Shown here: positions 32,973 through 43,117 of the stretch, in pieces
Numbering within the stretch: the stretch's first letter is position 1
Layout of the letters: each line of letters begins with the position of its first letter
From: Clostridia bacterium
GTDB lineage: Bacteria; Bacillota_A; Clostridia; Oscillospirales; CAG-272
Direction of reading: 5' to 3'
Length of the DNA: 64,000 nucleotides
NCBI GenBank assembly: GCA_017632155.1
Contig: JAGBRZ010000215.1
Span: 1 to 64,000, forward strand
Made by a program: the position numbers and the translations under genes
The notes under the pieces: model-generated
Told to the model about the DNA's origin: nothing
Seen by the model: only the letters and a program-made list of their open reading frames with translations
The model's database searches: none

Positions 32973-34034
32973 ATGACGATAAGCAGCGAACTTAAAAGAC
33001 AATGCGTAGAGATGAAGCAATCTGGGCAGACGGCGAGAGAAATCTACTTCAATTTCTTTTGCAGGCAGCATCCCGGCATGGCTTACGAAACCTTTCGCAC
33101 AAAGCTGAAACGGTGGCAAAAACAGACATTTGCCGATGAAATGACGCTGAATGCGGGTACTTATGACGGGTTTATTGCCCACGGCGCAACGGTTCAGGTC
33201 AACGCCGACGGCGAAGTGGTGCAGGCATGGATCAAGCAGACCGCCCAAGATGACCAAATGGCACGGCTGCTGGACTTCATCAAGGAGAACACCACGCCGG
33301 TCATGGTCAGACCGCAGGACATGGGAGAAGCCGAGCCGGAGATGCTTGAAATCCCGCTTTTTGACCAGCATTTTCCACAAAATGACCATATTTCCACCTA
33401 TGTGGGGCTTGTTCCCATCATTCAGTCGAAGGTTTGGGAAGAAATCAACATCATTATCGGTCAGGATATGCTCCATAACGATGACTTCCGTGGCCGCACA
33501 TCGTCCGGCAGACCCATTGAGCAAGTGGACATGGTGGAAGGATGGGCATTGGCGAGGATCTTCTACTCCAACCTTATAGGGTTGGCTCTGCGCCATGCCA
33601 AAAGGGTAAAAATCATCTATTCCAAGGGAAATCACGACGAGAGCATGAGCTGGGCGTTCGTCCAGATGCTCAAAGCCATGTTCCCGGAGGCGGAAGTGGA
33701 CGATTCCCTGCGCCAGCGCAAGTGCATTTCCTGGCGTGAATGCTTCATCGGCGTCACCCACGGAGCGTACAAGAAGTCTGCGCTAACAGACCTTCGAGGT
33801 CAATTCACCATACAATTCGCATCGGAATTTGCGTCCGCCAAGGTGCGAGAGATCCACGCAGGCCACCTTCACCGCGAGGAAGAGCGCGATGTTTACGGCG
33901 TCATGTGCCGCCGACTGTCCCACAGCGGCATAGAAGATGACTGGACGGATGACGAGGGGCTTGTAGGAGCAAACAGACGGTTCATGGTATTCCGTTGGAA
34001 ACCCGGCAGGCTTGCCGGAATAGATTACATCTGA
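32973..34034 (+). CDS. Metallophosphoesterase with N-terminal HTH
   Basis: 353 aa. Calcineurin-like motifs: IIGQDMLHND near 162, YSKGNHDES near 219, VTHGAY near 262 and IHAGHLHREEE near 295. The N-terminal 50 residues look like a helix-turn-helix (EMKQSGQTAREIYFNFF). Metal-dependent phosphatase or nuclease in the middle of the tail operon; substrate unknown. Confidence 0.8.
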   Translation: MTISSELKRQCVEMKQSGQTAREIYFNFFCRQHPGMAYETFRTKLKRWQKQTFADEMTLNAGTYDGFIAHGATVQVNADGEVVQAWIKQTAQDDQMARLLDFIKENTTPVMVRPQDMGEAEPEMLEIPLFDQHFPQNDHISTYVGLVPIIQSKVWEEINIIIGQDMLHNDDFRGRTSSGRPIEQVDMVEGWALARIFYSNLIGLALRHAKRVKIIYSKGNHDESMSWAFVQMLKAMFPEAEVDDSLRQRKCISWRECFIGVTHGAYKKSALTDLRGQFTIQFASEFASAKVREIHAGHLHREEERDVYGVMCRRLSHSGIEDDWTDDEGLVGANRRFMVFRWKPGRLAGIDYI

Positions 34035-34046
34035 GGAGACGAAAAT

Positions 34047-34340
34047 ATGGAATGTCCCCACGCTTATCTTGAGCGAAACATCGACTATGTGCTCTGCGAC
34101 AAAGAGCCGAAGCCCAATCCTCACGACAGGAAATCCCTGTTCCACTCTGTCTGCGCACATCAGGCGGAGTGTCCCAAGCAGAACTGCCACAAGCTGACCT
34201 CCTCTTGGATAAACTGCGTAAAACTCGCGGAAGCCAACCAAAAGGCGTATGACGAGGTTTTTGACCGGGGAGTATCCGTACAGGAGGAAGCCCCTAAAAA
34301 GCGCACACAGCGCACCAGGAAGCCTCAGAGCGAGGATTAA
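34047..34340 (+). CDS. Cys-rich small protein, 97 aa
   Basis: Cys at several positions (CPHAY, CDKEP, CAHQAECPKQNCH, WINC) and a basic C-terminal tail (KKRTQRTRKPQ). Zinc binding plausible. Not recognised. Confidence 0.55.
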   Translation: MECPHAYLERNIDYVLCDKEPKPNPHDRKSLFHSVCAHQAECPKQNCHKLTSSWINCVKLAEANQKAYDEVFDRGVSVQEEAPKKRTQRTRKPQSED

Positions 34341-34341
34341 C

Positions 34342-34356
34342 GCAACTTGCGCAACA
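34342..34356 (+). promoter_or_regulatory. CGCAACTTGCGCAAC palindrome
   Basis: CGCAA-C-TTGCG is an 11-bp palindrome overlapping a second CGCAAC. It shares its half-site with the inverted repeat at the late promoter and with sites beside the repressor. Candidate binding site only. Confidence 0.35.
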
Positions 34357-34381
34357 CAAACACAGTCTGAAGGAGATTTAT

Positions 34382-34972
34382 ATGGCTGTATATGACATCA
34401 ACATTACCGCAGAAGACATCAAAGCCGCCGCTTCCCATACGCCACTGTCCACCAAGGAGAGCCTGACGAGAGCGATTGCGGAACTGTGCATTGAGCCGGT
34501 GGAAGTGAAAGCGGATGACGCCACTCCCCTGCCGCCCATGTTCCGGGAGAATAGGAAACTGCGGATGCAGTTCCAAATGGGGCTTCTCGCTTCCCTTTTG
34601 GGGCGAGGGTATGCGCAGCAGACGGTGAGAGTCCGCACGGAAGAGGGCTTTGACGAGCGACCCCTTGCCTGTTGCATGGACGAGGACGAATACCAGAAGT
34701 GGGCATCGTCCCATGTGATGAATCAGCTTGAGCGGCTGAAAAAGAACAAGGAAGCCGAGGTCGTAAATAAGGTCTTTGACTTCCTGTACGACTACAAGGC
34801 CATGGAAGTGATGCTGATGGGCGCGATCAAGGACGCTCTGGAAGTGCGCAACGACCCCTTTAACCGGGCGATGCAGTATTTCGGCACTTCCGCCATCCAG
34901 TCGGCGATGGACAGCATGGTGGACGGCGAGTTCAAGCGGTTCATGGAATCGAGGAGTGAGAACAATGCCTGA
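34382..34972 (+). CDS. Hypothetical neck/tail-module protein, 196 aa
   Basis: After SD GAAGGAG. Globular, mostly helical sequence (ESLTRAIAELCIEPVEVK, KVFDFLYDYKAMEVMLMGAIKDAL). Position between connector and tail-tube genes. Not recognised. Confidence 0.55.
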   Translation: MAVYDINITAEDIKAAASHTPLSTKESLTRAIAELCIEPVEVKADDATPLPPMFRENRKLRMQFQMGLLASLLGRGYAQQTVRVRTEEGFDERPLACCMDEDEYQKWASSHVMNQLERLKKNKEAEVVNKVFDFLYDYKAMEVMLMGAIKDALEVRNDPFNRAMQYFGTSAIQSAMDSMVDGEFKRFMESRSENNA

Positions 34973-35648
34973 CGAGTGGGTAGGCGCAGAACCGACGATA
35001 GACAGCCCCTACTATCCGTATCGGAAAGTAGTTGAAGCTGACACTCTCGCCGGGATGGAGCAGATACCGTACATCCTGTGCCGGTATCTGATGGACTTGC
35101 CGGATGGAAAAGGGTATCAGCCCCCCAGCCACAACAAGTATCCCCGCGCACGGCTGAAGAAACTGCTGTACTGGGACACTCCCCTTCCGTTGGAAAAGCC
35201 CATGCCGTCTGCGTCGCAGATCCGGCAGTTGTTCTTTGACCCGGAGAACCCGGACAGACCGCCTGACCCTGACCGTGGATACCGCATCTTTCCGCAGAAC
35301 ACGGTGCAGCAGAGCCTTGCCAACAGCAAGAGCCTGATCCGCGTTTATCTGAGCGACGCTTCCGTGCTGGAGCGAAACGGTATGTTCATCACCCGGCAGG
35401 ATGTCATCTTCGACATCGTGGTGAATGTGGGCATTGAGAGCAACACCGGCATGACGGCATCCAGCCGAGCCTACGACATACTCCAGTGCATCAAGGAAGC
35501 CACGTCCGGCGTGAACTTCGGAGGCGTTGGGCCGCTGACCATGCGGCGCATAACGAAGATTGATGACGAGCGGTACAACCTGGGCTACAAGCTCTACTGC
35601 TACATCGACTGGGCTGGCGACGCACCGAATCCATACTTCATGTACTGA
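34965..35648 (+). CDS. Tail-terminator-like/head-closure protein
   Basis: ATG 34965 overlaps the preceding gene, with GAGGAG upstream. 227 aa. YRIFPQNTVQQSLANSKSLIRVYLSDASV and ITRQDVIFDIVVNVGI resemble tail-terminator or minor tail folds. Assignment weak. Confidence 0.5.
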   Translation: MPDEWVGAEPTIDSPYYPYRKVVEADTLAGMEQIPYILCRYLMDLPDGKGYQPPSHNKYPRARLKKLLYWDTPLPLEKPMPSASQIRQLFFDPENPDRPPDPDRGYRIFPQNTVQQSLANSKSLIRVYLSDASVLERNGMFITRQDVIFDIVVNVGIESNTGMTASSRAYDILQCIKEATSGVNFGGVGPLTMRRITKIDDERYNLGYKLYCYIDWAGDAPNPYFMY

Positions 35649-35699
35649 CACTTTTCATATAAGTATATCTGCACGAAAACCACACTTTTCATACAAGTA
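35649..35699 (+). repeat. 17-bp direct repeat, two copies 34 bp apart
   Basis: CACTTTTCATATAAGTA (35649-35665) and CACTTTTCATACAAGTA (35683-35699) differ at one base. They occupy the only AT-rich intergenic gap in this part of the operon, directly upstream of the next ribosome site. Function unknown. Confidence 0.6.
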
Positions 35700-35719
35700 C
35701 AATGCCGAAGGAGATTTAT

Positions 35720-36526
35720 ATGGCATTTGCTGATAAATACCGTCAACAGATTCAAATGAACGCCCCTGTCGTTTACGAGGGTCTGGAATTTCACCCGCTG
35801 ACGGTGCGGGACTACTCGCTTTACGCAAACACCAAACCGGCATTTGAACTGATGCTTTCATCCCTGAGCGATCCCAAACTGGCTCGATTATCATGGTGTG
35901 CGTGTCTGTGGGAACTGGACAGACGATGCGAACAGCAGACGGGAACACCCGGAATGTTTCTGACCGGGGTAATGTACGTCATGGCGGTGGCGTTGCGGCT
36001 CGACGTTACGGCAGACGGAAGTTTCCAGATGCGCCCTGTGTTCGCCCAGTCCGGGGAACTGAACGCTATCATGATTGGGAATCCTCAGATGGACTACGCA
36101 CTGTTCAATATGCGGCAAATGGACGATGTACGGCAGATCATAGCCGCTCAGAACGACTATGAGATACCTGACGAGAACTGGAACCCGGAACTCGTAAAGG
36201 CGGCGCAGGATAACGCAAGACGGCATGGGTCGGATGTCAAGTACGACTTTGAAGATCTGGTCTATTCCGTAGCGCTACACGCCCATTGCCGAGCATCTGA
36301 GATCTACGACTGGACAATAAGGGAGTTCCACAAGACACAGGCCGCAATCGACCGCAGCTACGGACACCTGATCTACACGCTGGCGGAAAAGAGCGGATAT
36401 GTGACCTTCAAAAAAGGAAACCCCTACCCCACATGGAAGTTCGACCGCAAGAACGATATGCCCTTCGGCTTTGTTTCCATTTCGGAACTGGACGAGGGTG
36501 CAAAGGGGCTTGTGGCCGGAACATAA
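35720..36526 (+). CDS. Hypothetical tail-module protein, 268 aa
   Basis: ATG 35720 follows AAGGAGATTTAT. Mixed alpha/beta protein; MAFADKYRQQIQMNAPVVYEGLEFHPLT at the start, and a C-terminal part with YSVALHAHCRASEIYDWT. Located just before the tail tube; may be an assembly chaperone-like protein. Not recognised. Confidence 0.5.
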   Translation: MAFADKYRQQIQMNAPVVYEGLEFHPLTVRDYSLYANTKPAFELMLSSLSDPKLARLSWCACLWELDRRCEQQTGTPGMFLTGVMYVMAVALRLDVTADGSFQMRPVFAQSGELNAIMIGNPQMDYALFNMRQMDDVRQIIAAQNDYEIPDENWNPELVKAAQDNARRHGSDVKYDFEDLVYSVALHAHCRASEIYDWTIREFHKTQAAIDRSYGHLIYTLAEKSGYVTFKKGNPYPTWKFDRKNDMPFGFVSISELDEGAKGLVAGT

Positions 36527-36553
36527 CTCAAACAATAAGGAGTGAAAAAACCT

Positions 36554-37693
36554 ATGGCTTTCACCTTCAAACCCGAAGAGCTTTTCTCCAAGGGTATCGT
36601 TTACGCCGAGTTCTTTGATCCCGCCACCGACGATCTGCTGGGCTACTCCCGGTATGTCGCCGACTTCGGTCTGGCCGGTTCCATGAACAACGGCGAAGTG
36701 GTGGCTGGCCCCGGTGCTGCTCTGGTAATGATGATCCCCGACACCACTCGACTGAACATCACCGCCACCACAGCCGACTCCGCCCTGAACAACATGGCTC
36801 TGCCTGTGGGCGGCGTTGTAGCCGGTAACGGCACTGTTGAAACCACCATTCCCATCACCGCCTCCGGCGCTTCCCTGGCTCTGACCAACGCCGCCGCCCC
36901 TCTTGGCGGACAGAACGGCGCTGTAGCCTACGTTCTGACCTCTTCCGGCTCCGACAGAGCCGAGGTCGAAGCCCAGAGCGGCATCGCCCACGCCGTTGAC
37001 GAGAACGGCATCATCCAGGACTTCACCGCCGTAGCGTCCAACACCTACTGCGTGAAGTATTTCTACCAGAACAGCTCTGCCCAGCAGCTCACCGTTCCCG
37101 CCCTGTACGCCCCCAAGGTAGTGCGGGCGCACTTCGCCGTGAACTGCTACTCCAAGAGCACCGGAAAGGATGTACTGGCTTCCAGCCTGTACAAAATCCG
37201 CCACTACGTTTTCCCCTACTATATGTTCACCAACCCCATGGAGGACACCCTGTCCCAGACGGCCACCGGCACTGTCAATCTGAGCGGCACTTGCCTGTCC
37301 TATCAGGAAGCTGCCAGCGAGGGCGTATGCAATGTGGAGTCTGCCGGTATCTACGGCTATGTGGTTGACGAGTATGTGGGCGAGAACACCTCCACCGCCG
37401 CCGTGGACGGCATCTACTTCGTCGGCCTTGGCTCCGGCGTGAGCATCGTGAAGTCCACCTCCATGAGCCTGCCTGTGCGGTACAGCATCAACGGCGCTCT
37501 GGCCCCCGTCTCCGACATGAGCCAGGTGACTTTCGCCGCCGGTTCTTCCGTGGTCAGCTTCGCCGACTCTCACAGCAATGTGATGTCCGCCGGTGCTTCC
37601 GCTGGCAACACCACCGTGACCGTGACTGTGACCAACAGCCGGACTGGTGCGACCTACAGCGACACGATCCCCGTGACCGTGACCAACTCCTGA
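36554..37693 (+). CDS. Major tail (tube) protein with C-terminal Ig-like region
   Basis: 380 aa. Highly biased codons as in the capsid gene and the position before tail completion and tape measure mark the tube subunit. The C-terminus (ALAPVSDMSQVTFAAGSSVV..VTVTVTNSRTGA) is an Ig-like extension common on tube proteins. Polymerises into the tail tube. Confidence 0.7.
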   Translation: MAFTFKPEELFSKGIVYAEFFDPATDDLLGYSRYVADFGLAGSMNNGEVVAGPGAALVMMIPDTTRLNITATTADSALNNMALPVGGVVAGNGTVETTIPITASGASLALTNAAAPLGGQNGAVAYVLTSSGSDRAEVEAQSGIAHAVDENGIIQDFTAVASNTYCVKYFYQNSSAQQLTVPALYAPKVVRAHFAVNCYSKSTGKDVLASSLYKIRHYVFPYYMFTNPMEDTLSQTATGTVNLSGTCLSYQEAASEGVCNVESAGIYGYVVDEYVGENTSTAAVDGIYFVGLGSGVSIVKSTSMSLPVRYSINGALAPVSDMSQVTFAAGSSVVSFADSHSNVMSAGASAGNTTVTVTVTNSRTGATYSDTIPVTVTNS

Positions 37694-37704
37694 GAAACCT
37701 AAAA

Positions 37705-37729
37705 GCCCCGGCCCATTCCGGGTCGGGGC
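37705..37729 (+). terminator. Hairpin after the tail tube gene
   Basis: GCCCCGGCCC-ATTCC-GGGTCGGGGC with a short following AGTTTCC. Likely attenuates expression after the abundant tube protein. Confidence 0.6.
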
Positions 37730-37810
37730 AGTTTCCTATGTTTCCACTTTATTCCCCAGAATCCAAAAACTTTGGGTTTTGGGGAATGGATTGGAAAGGA
37801 GGGTAAGGAT

Positions 37811-38365
37811 ATGGCGAGTCTTACATTCAAAATTGATTGGCCTGATGCGGAAATAACGCAGGAACTGGAAAAAGCAATCGCAGACCTTGCCCCCGTTGTG
37901 CAGTCAGCTATGGAAGATGTCGGGGCTGATGCCAAAGCCCTTCTGATAGAGCATATTCAAGCCGACGTGTACGACAAATTTGACCCGCACGAGTATATCC
38001 GGCGCTATGGGGGCGGCATACTGGACGAGAATGCAATGAAGATACCGTACGCGCTTGCACAATCGCAGGGTTCGATGCTAAGAGGCTTGATGACCTTGCG
38101 GTATTCCCCTGACGGCTCCAGTAGCCAGTGGGAAAACCCAGCAGGCGGCGATGAACTGATCGGGCGTATCGAAAGTGGAAGCGGATATGAGTGGAGCAGA
38201 CGCCCCGGCCCCCGCCCCTTCTGGCAAAAGTTTGTGAATGAGCTTACGGATGGGCAGGCGTTCGCACACGCATTCGACAACGCAATGGCAATGCGGCTCG
38301 GAGCGGATTATGAGGGAAGTTCCGTTGTAGTGAGAGAAGCCGGAGACGGAGAGTACGACAGTTAA
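37811..38365 (+). CDS. Tail completion / HK97 gp10-like protein
   Basis: 184 aa; ATG 37811 after AAAGGAGGG. Contains QELEKAIADLAPVVQSAMEDVGADAKALL and RRPGPRPFWQKF, the minor tail pattern of the HK97 gp10 group (neck/tail completion). Directly before the tape measure. Confidence 0.7.
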   Translation: MASLTFKIDWPDAEITQELEKAIADLAPVVQSAMEDVGADAKALLIEHIQADVYDKFDPHEYIRRYGGGILDENAMKIPYALAQSQGSMLRGLMTLRYSPDGSSSQWENPAGGDELIGRIESGSGYEWSRRPGPRPFWQKFVNELTDGQAFAHAFDNAMAMRLGADYEGSSVVVREAGDGEYDS

Positions 38366-38378
38366 GAGAGGGTAGCCG

Positions 38379-41300
38379 ATGGCAAAGATTAACCTAAACA
38401 TTGATGCCAAAGCAAATGATGCGAAAAAGGCATTGGATGATCTCAAAAAATATGCAAACTCTCTGTTCGGAGCTGGGAACAAGATCGATATTGGCATAGA
38501 TGCCAAAGACGCTACGGCCATTGCAAAAGCCGCCAACGCCCTCGCAGCACTTCAGAGGGCGCAGAATCAGGCAGCGGCGGCTACTCAAAAAACTGCCCAG
38601 GCAGAGGCAAAAGCTACTGCCGAAACCGCCAAATACGGGCAACAGTTAGAAAAAACAAGACAAGCACAAGAGAGAACTTCGCAGGCGCAGGAGAGAACGA
38701 CTCAGGCCAAAGAGCGTACAACCCAGGCGGAACTGAGACTACAGACCGAGCAGGAAAAAACCAACCGGGCTATGATGGGCGGCGTAGGAGCTGCGGATGC
38801 CCTTGCGGTAGCCCTGGGCAACATTGCGGCCAGAGCGTTCCATCTGGTCATTAGTAAGATAACCCAGTCACTGAGGGAAGCCGTGTCCACCATGAAGGAT
38901 GTGGACACCCAGCTCACCAACATCTCCAAGGTCAGCGGTATCACGGGTCAGGCGCTTGCCGACATGGGCGAGAGAGCCTACGAAACCGCCAGCAAATACG
39001 GTGTAAGCGCGGACGAGTTCCTGTCCTCTGTTTACACATTCCAAAAAGCGGGTCTTGGGCCGAGCGCCGAAGCAATGGGCGAACTGGCCGTCAAGACCAT
39101 GCTGGTGGGCGATACCACGGCGGATGTGGCGTCCAAGTTCCTGATCTCCGCCAATGCCGCATGGAAATTCGGCGGCGATATGGAAAAGCTGAGTAAGATT
39201 GTTGACGAAGCGGACTATATCAACAACAACTACGCCACCGACCTTCAGAAACTGTCCGAAGGTCTGCCCCGCGTGGCATCCGTTGCGGCGCAGGCCGGGA
39301 TGTCGGCGGAGGAAACGCTGGCGGCTATCGGAACAATCACTGCCGTAACCCAGGAGTCAGGTACAAAGAGCGCCACCGCGCTCCGCGCTCTGATTTTGAA
39401 CATCGAAGGTCAGGTCGGCGAGTTCGTTGACGAGACCGGCGAATCCTTTGAGGTAACGGAGGAAAGCGTAAAGTCCCTTCAGGGCTTGATGGAGAAGTAC
39501 GCCAAGGCGGAACTGGATGCGGCGAGAGCGTCCGGCGAACTCATCAACCCCATGACCGCCATCAAAGCTCTGTTTGAGGGCATGGCGAACTCCGACCTGA
39601 ACGATCAGGATTTGTTCGCGTTACTGTCCGGCATGGGCGGCAAGCTCCGCACCAACCAACTGACGGCGCTCGTTCAGAACTATGAACTGTTCGGCGAAAT
39701 GCTGGACAAGATTGCCGACAGCGCAGGCACGGCGGACAACGAAATTGCCCTGATGATGGACTCCTGGGAACGCAAGACCCAGGTGCTCAAAAACACATGG
39801 ACGGAACTCGTTGCCAACATCGTAAGCACAGACGCCATCAAAGGGGCTATTGGTGGGCTTACAGAGTTTCTTGAAGGAATAAACGATCAGTTCGCTACGG
39901 CAACCGAGAGAACTGCTTCTGCTTATTCTGACGCGAATAAAGAAATTCAGGATCTTCAAAGCCGTTCCGAGAGTCTGACCGACATTGAAAAAAGACGGCT
40001 TGAATACTTGCAGTCTCAGGTAACTGCGCTGAAGGAGCAGGCAGACGAGGCTGCAAAAGCTGACGCAAGGGCAACACAGCGAAAGCTGACTGCTACTGAT
40101 TATTCTTATTACAACGAACAAGGCGCTCGTGTTGCAAGATACGGAGCGACCGGCGATACTGCTGCCCTATACAATATGCGCGGGGAATACCGCGACACAA
40201 GCGTACTGGCATCGCAGGGAGACCTTCAAGGATACAAAGAGGGACTTAATGAAATCATCAAGTCCTATCAGAGTATCTACGATCAAGTCATTAAAGTCCG
40301 CACAGCCGGGGAAGAACTTACCGCCAATCAGCAGCAGTTTGTCAGCGAGTTTGAAGACCTTCAAACCGTTTACGAATCCAACATCGCAAGCGTCCAAGAC
40401 CTTGGTAATGGGTACGACGCTCTTATTGACAAAAACGGCGAAGTTGTTGCGTATGTTGAAAACTATGAGCAGGCCAACAAGCGGGTAGAAGATACCGAAA
40501 AAGCCGTTCAAGAAGAACTTGACCAACTTATTCCCGGTGTGGAAGAGGCAAAGCTGGAAGCCCAAGGCTTTGCCGATATGTTTAAGACTGCGGCCACAAA
40601 TATCGGAGAAGTGCAGGCTGCGCTTGAAGGGCTTACTTTCCCCAACTGGCCTGGATTTGCTTCCGGCACGAAGAACGCCCCCGGTGGCCCGACCCTTGTA
40701 AACGAGCTTGGCCCGGAGCTTATCAGCGAGAACGGTAAAGCCTACATCGCCAACGGCGGCGCACCGGCTGTTGTCAACCTCTCACGCGGAGCGATTGTTC
40801 TTACCGCAGAGGAAACCAAAACAGCCCTCAAAGGCGGTATGCCCATCCACGCTGCTGCGGCTGGTGCATTCATGGGGGATTTCGGCTCCGTAACGCCAGT
40901 TGTCAAGAAAGATGCTGCTGGCGGATACGATGTTACGCTCCCGCTTTATGAGAATGCTCCTGGCGGAAAAGGAACATTCAGGCTTGTTGTCGATACGCCT
41001 GACGGGAAAATGCCGGGAAGCAAAAGTGGAGACTCCGGCAGCGGAAAAGGTGGCGGCGGTAAGGGCGGAGGCTCGTCCGTACCGGCAAAGTCCCTTGAGG
41101 AACTGGTCAAGGAGTTCAACGGTCTCCTGTCCAACCTCGACAAGCAGGCGAAACTCGCCAACAATCAGGGCGATTACGCCAAAGAAGCGGAACTCTACGA
41201 AAAGGCGCAGGAAGCCATCAAGAAGATGGTGGACGAGTACCGCAAAGCCGGTTATGCGGACGATTCTGACGAAATCCTCGATCTGCTCAACAAAAACTAC

Positions 41301-41909
41301 GACTACGCCAACAAGCAACTCACGCTGTACCAGACCAAATGGGACGATCTCATCAAGGCTCTTGACGCAGATACCGCAGCGCAGGACGCCGCCAACAAAC
41401 TGGCGGAGAAACAGCAGGCGGTAGAGGACGCAAGGGAAGCCCTTGCCAACGCACAGCGGCAAAGAACCACAAGGATCTACAACGCCGCTACCGGGCAGTG
41501 GGAATGGGTAGCCGACCAGAAAGCGGTCAACTCCGCCCAGAAAAACCTTGAGTCGGCTGAGAAAAACTACGCCGACGAGGTAAAAAGTCAGGCTCTCGCA
41601 GAGCTGAAAGCCATGCGGGACACCGTTGTTGACCTGAACGATGTAGTCCTCGGCCCCGCCCTTTCTTCCGTGGTGATGATGGCGCAGAACAGCGCGGAGT
41701 TCCAGAATTTTGCCCGTGCGCTGAACGCCGTTTTCGGTGTGGGCACGTTCCTGAACTCCACCGAAGGAACGACAAAGGCGATTTCCACGGCGGACAGCCA
41801 CGATGTCATTTATTCTTTCGGGAATGTGACGTTGACAGCGGATCAGGCGGCGAACATGAGCGTGGCGGAGCTGGCAAAGATGCTGAGTGTGCTGAAGCTC
41901 ACTTCCTGA
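38379..41909 (+). CDS. Tape measure protein
   Basis: 1176 aa, long Gln/Ala/Lys coiled coils (residues about 40-130, repeated QAQERT/TTQAKERT units), then the conserved tape-measure core with MKDVDTQLTNISKVSGITGQAL and a hydrophobic stretch. A Gly-rich linker (SGKGGGGKGGGSS) lies near 885, with coiled coils again at the end. Sets tail length; at about 1.5 angstrom per residue this implies a tail of roughly 175 nm. The segment 39840-40640 has less GC-rich codons than its flanks. Confidence 0.9.
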   Translation: MAKINLNIDAKANDAKKALDDLKKYANSLFGAGNKIDIGIDAKDATAIAKAANALAALQRAQNQAAAATQKTAQAEAKATAETAKYGQQLEKTRQAQERTSQAQERTTQAKERTTQAELRLQTEQEKTNRAMMGGVGAADALAVALGNIAARAFHLVISKITQSLREAVSTMKDVDTQLTNISKVSGITGQALADMGERAYETASKYGVSADEFLSSVYTFQKAGLGPSAEAMGELAVKTMLVGDTTADVASKFLISANAAWKFGGDMEKLSKIVDEADYINNNYATDLQKLSEGLPRVASVAAQAGMSAEETLAAIGTITAVTQESGTKSATALRALILNIEGQVGEFVDETGESFEVTEESVKSLQGLMEKYAKAELDAARASGELINPMTAIKALFEGMANSDLNDQDLFALLSGMGGKLRTNQLTALVQNYELFGEMLDKIADSAGTADNEIALMMDSWERKTQVLKNTWTELVANIVSTDAIKGAIGGLTEFLEGINDQFATATERTASAYSDANKEIQDLQSRSESLTDIEKRRLEYLQSQVTALKEQADEAAKADARATQRKLTATDYSYYNEQGARVARYGATGDTAALYNMRGEYRDTSVLASQGDLQGYKEGLNEIIKSYQSIYDQVIKVRTAGEELTANQQQFVSEFEDLQTVYESNIASVQDLGNGYDALIDKNGEVVAYVENYEQANKRVEDTEKAVQEELDQLIPGVEEAKLEAQGFADMFKTAATNIGEVQAALEGLTFPNWPGFASGTKNAPGGPTLVNELGPELISENGKAYIANGGAPAVVNLSRGAIVLTAEETKTALKGGMPIHAAAAGAFMGDFGSVTPVVKKDAAGGYDVTLPLYENAPGGKGTFRLVVDTPDGKMPGSKSGDSGSGKGGGGKGGGSSVPAKSLEELVKEFNGLLSNLDKQAKLANNQGDYAKEAELYEKAQEAIKKMVDEYRKAGYADDSDEILDLLNKNYDYANKQLTLYQTKWDDLIKALDADTAAQDAANKLAEKQQAVEDAREALANAQRQRTTRIYNAATGQWEWVADQKAVNSAQKNLESAEKNYADEVKSQALAELKAMRDTVVDLNDVVLGPALSSVVMMAQNSAEFQNFARALNAVFGVGTFLNSTEGTTKAISTADSHDVIYSFGNVTLTADQAANMSVAELAKMLSVLKLTS

Positions 41910-41925
41910 GACGGGAGGAAATCAA

Positions 41926-43113
41926 ATGCTGACTGAGGCTCAGAGCTTTTGGGAAGCAATAAAAAACAAAGTCCTGCAAATATGCAGGGCTGAAACAAAA
42001 AACACGCTGCGGATGGAGCGTTACACCGTAACAACAGCGCCTGACGGTGCGGTTATAGGCGTGACGCTCCCCTACGGAACGACTGAACTTATGCTTCCCT
42101 ACTCAAAGGAAGTGGCGGAAGCATCTGTCGGTGATGTTGTTCTCGTAGCCTGGTGGGGCAGCATGAGCAACGCCAAGGTCTACTACTTCGCCAACGGCTA
42201 CGAAGGTTCTTCTGGCGGCGGTGGGGGTGGCGGCACATCCGACTACGCCGACCTCTCCAACAAGCCTCAAATCAACGGCGTGACGCTGGTCGGGAACAAA
42301 AGCGCGGCACAGCTTAGTTTGGGCACTTACTCCAAACCATCCAGCGGCATTCCTTCAACCGACTTTGCATCGGATGTTCAGACCTCTTTGGGCAAAGCAG
42401 ACACGGCACTGCAAAAAGCAGGCGGAACGATGACCGGCGCGATTGCGATGGGCGGGAACAAGGTCACAGGGCTGGGAACGCCAGCAAATGACGGAGACGC
42501 TGCGACCAAAAAATATGTGGACGATGAAATTGCCGGTATTGGAACGGTATTCAATATCAAGGGAGATGTGGCGACCGTCAACGACCTACCGGCCAGCGGG
42601 AACACCGTTGGCGATGTGTACTATGTCCAGTCTGTATCTGCGGCTTTTATCTGGCTTGAAACCACCGCACACCCAACTGGCTATTGGGAAGAGTTCGGCG
42701 AACCGATTGACCTTTCGGGCTACATCGAGAAGCCGACTACCGCATCTGCAAACCAGTTTCTTATGTTCAATGGGACGCTATGGGTGGCGGCAAACAAACC
42801 AACATACACGCCAAGCGAAATAGGCGCAGAACCGGCGGTTGAAGAGGTTGTTGTATCTACGGGCGGCTCAGTAACACAGGCTCTTGACTCAGGCAAGATA
42901 TACAAATTTACGGGCGCGTTGACCGCGTTGACTCTTACACTTAATGCGGCGACGGCTCCTGCGCAGTACCATTTCAGCTTTTCCAGTGGGGCATCTGCGG
43001 TCTCCCCGTTCCCTATTTCCGGCGTGACAATGCCAAGTGGATTTGCTGTGGAAGCAAATATGTATTATGAAGTGGATGTGCTTGATGGCTATGGAATAGC
43101 CCAAGCGTGGTGA
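41926..43113 (+). CDS. Baseplate/tail-fibre protein
   Basis: 395 aa. N-terminal baseplate-like part (RYTVTTAPDGAVIGVTLPYG, SVGDVVLVAWWGSM), a Gly-rich linker, then fibre-type repeats (LGKADTALQKAGGTMTGAI, VTGLGTPANDGDAATKKYVD). A C-terminal beta domain follows. Likely hub-attached fibre. Confidence 0.7.
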   Translation: MLTEAQSFWEAIKNKVLQICRAETKNTLRMERYTVTTAPDGAVIGVTLPYGTTELMLPYSKEVAEASVGDVVLVAWWGSMSNAKVYYFANGYEGSSGGGGGGGTSDYADLSNKPQINGVTLVGNKSAAQLSLGTYSKPSSGIPSTDFASDVQTSLGKADTALQKAGGTMTGAIAMGGNKVTGLGTPANDGDAATKKYVDDEIAGIGTVFNIKGDVATVNDLPASGNTVGDVYYVQSVSAAFIWLETTAHPTGYWEEFGEPIDLSGYIEKPTTASANQFLMFNGTLWVAANKPTYTPSEIGAEPAVEEVVVSTGGSVTQALDSGKIYKFTGALTALTLTLNAATAPAQYHFSFSSGASAVSPFPISGVTMPSGFAVEANMYYEVDVLDGYGIAQAW

Positions 43114-43117
43114 ATAC

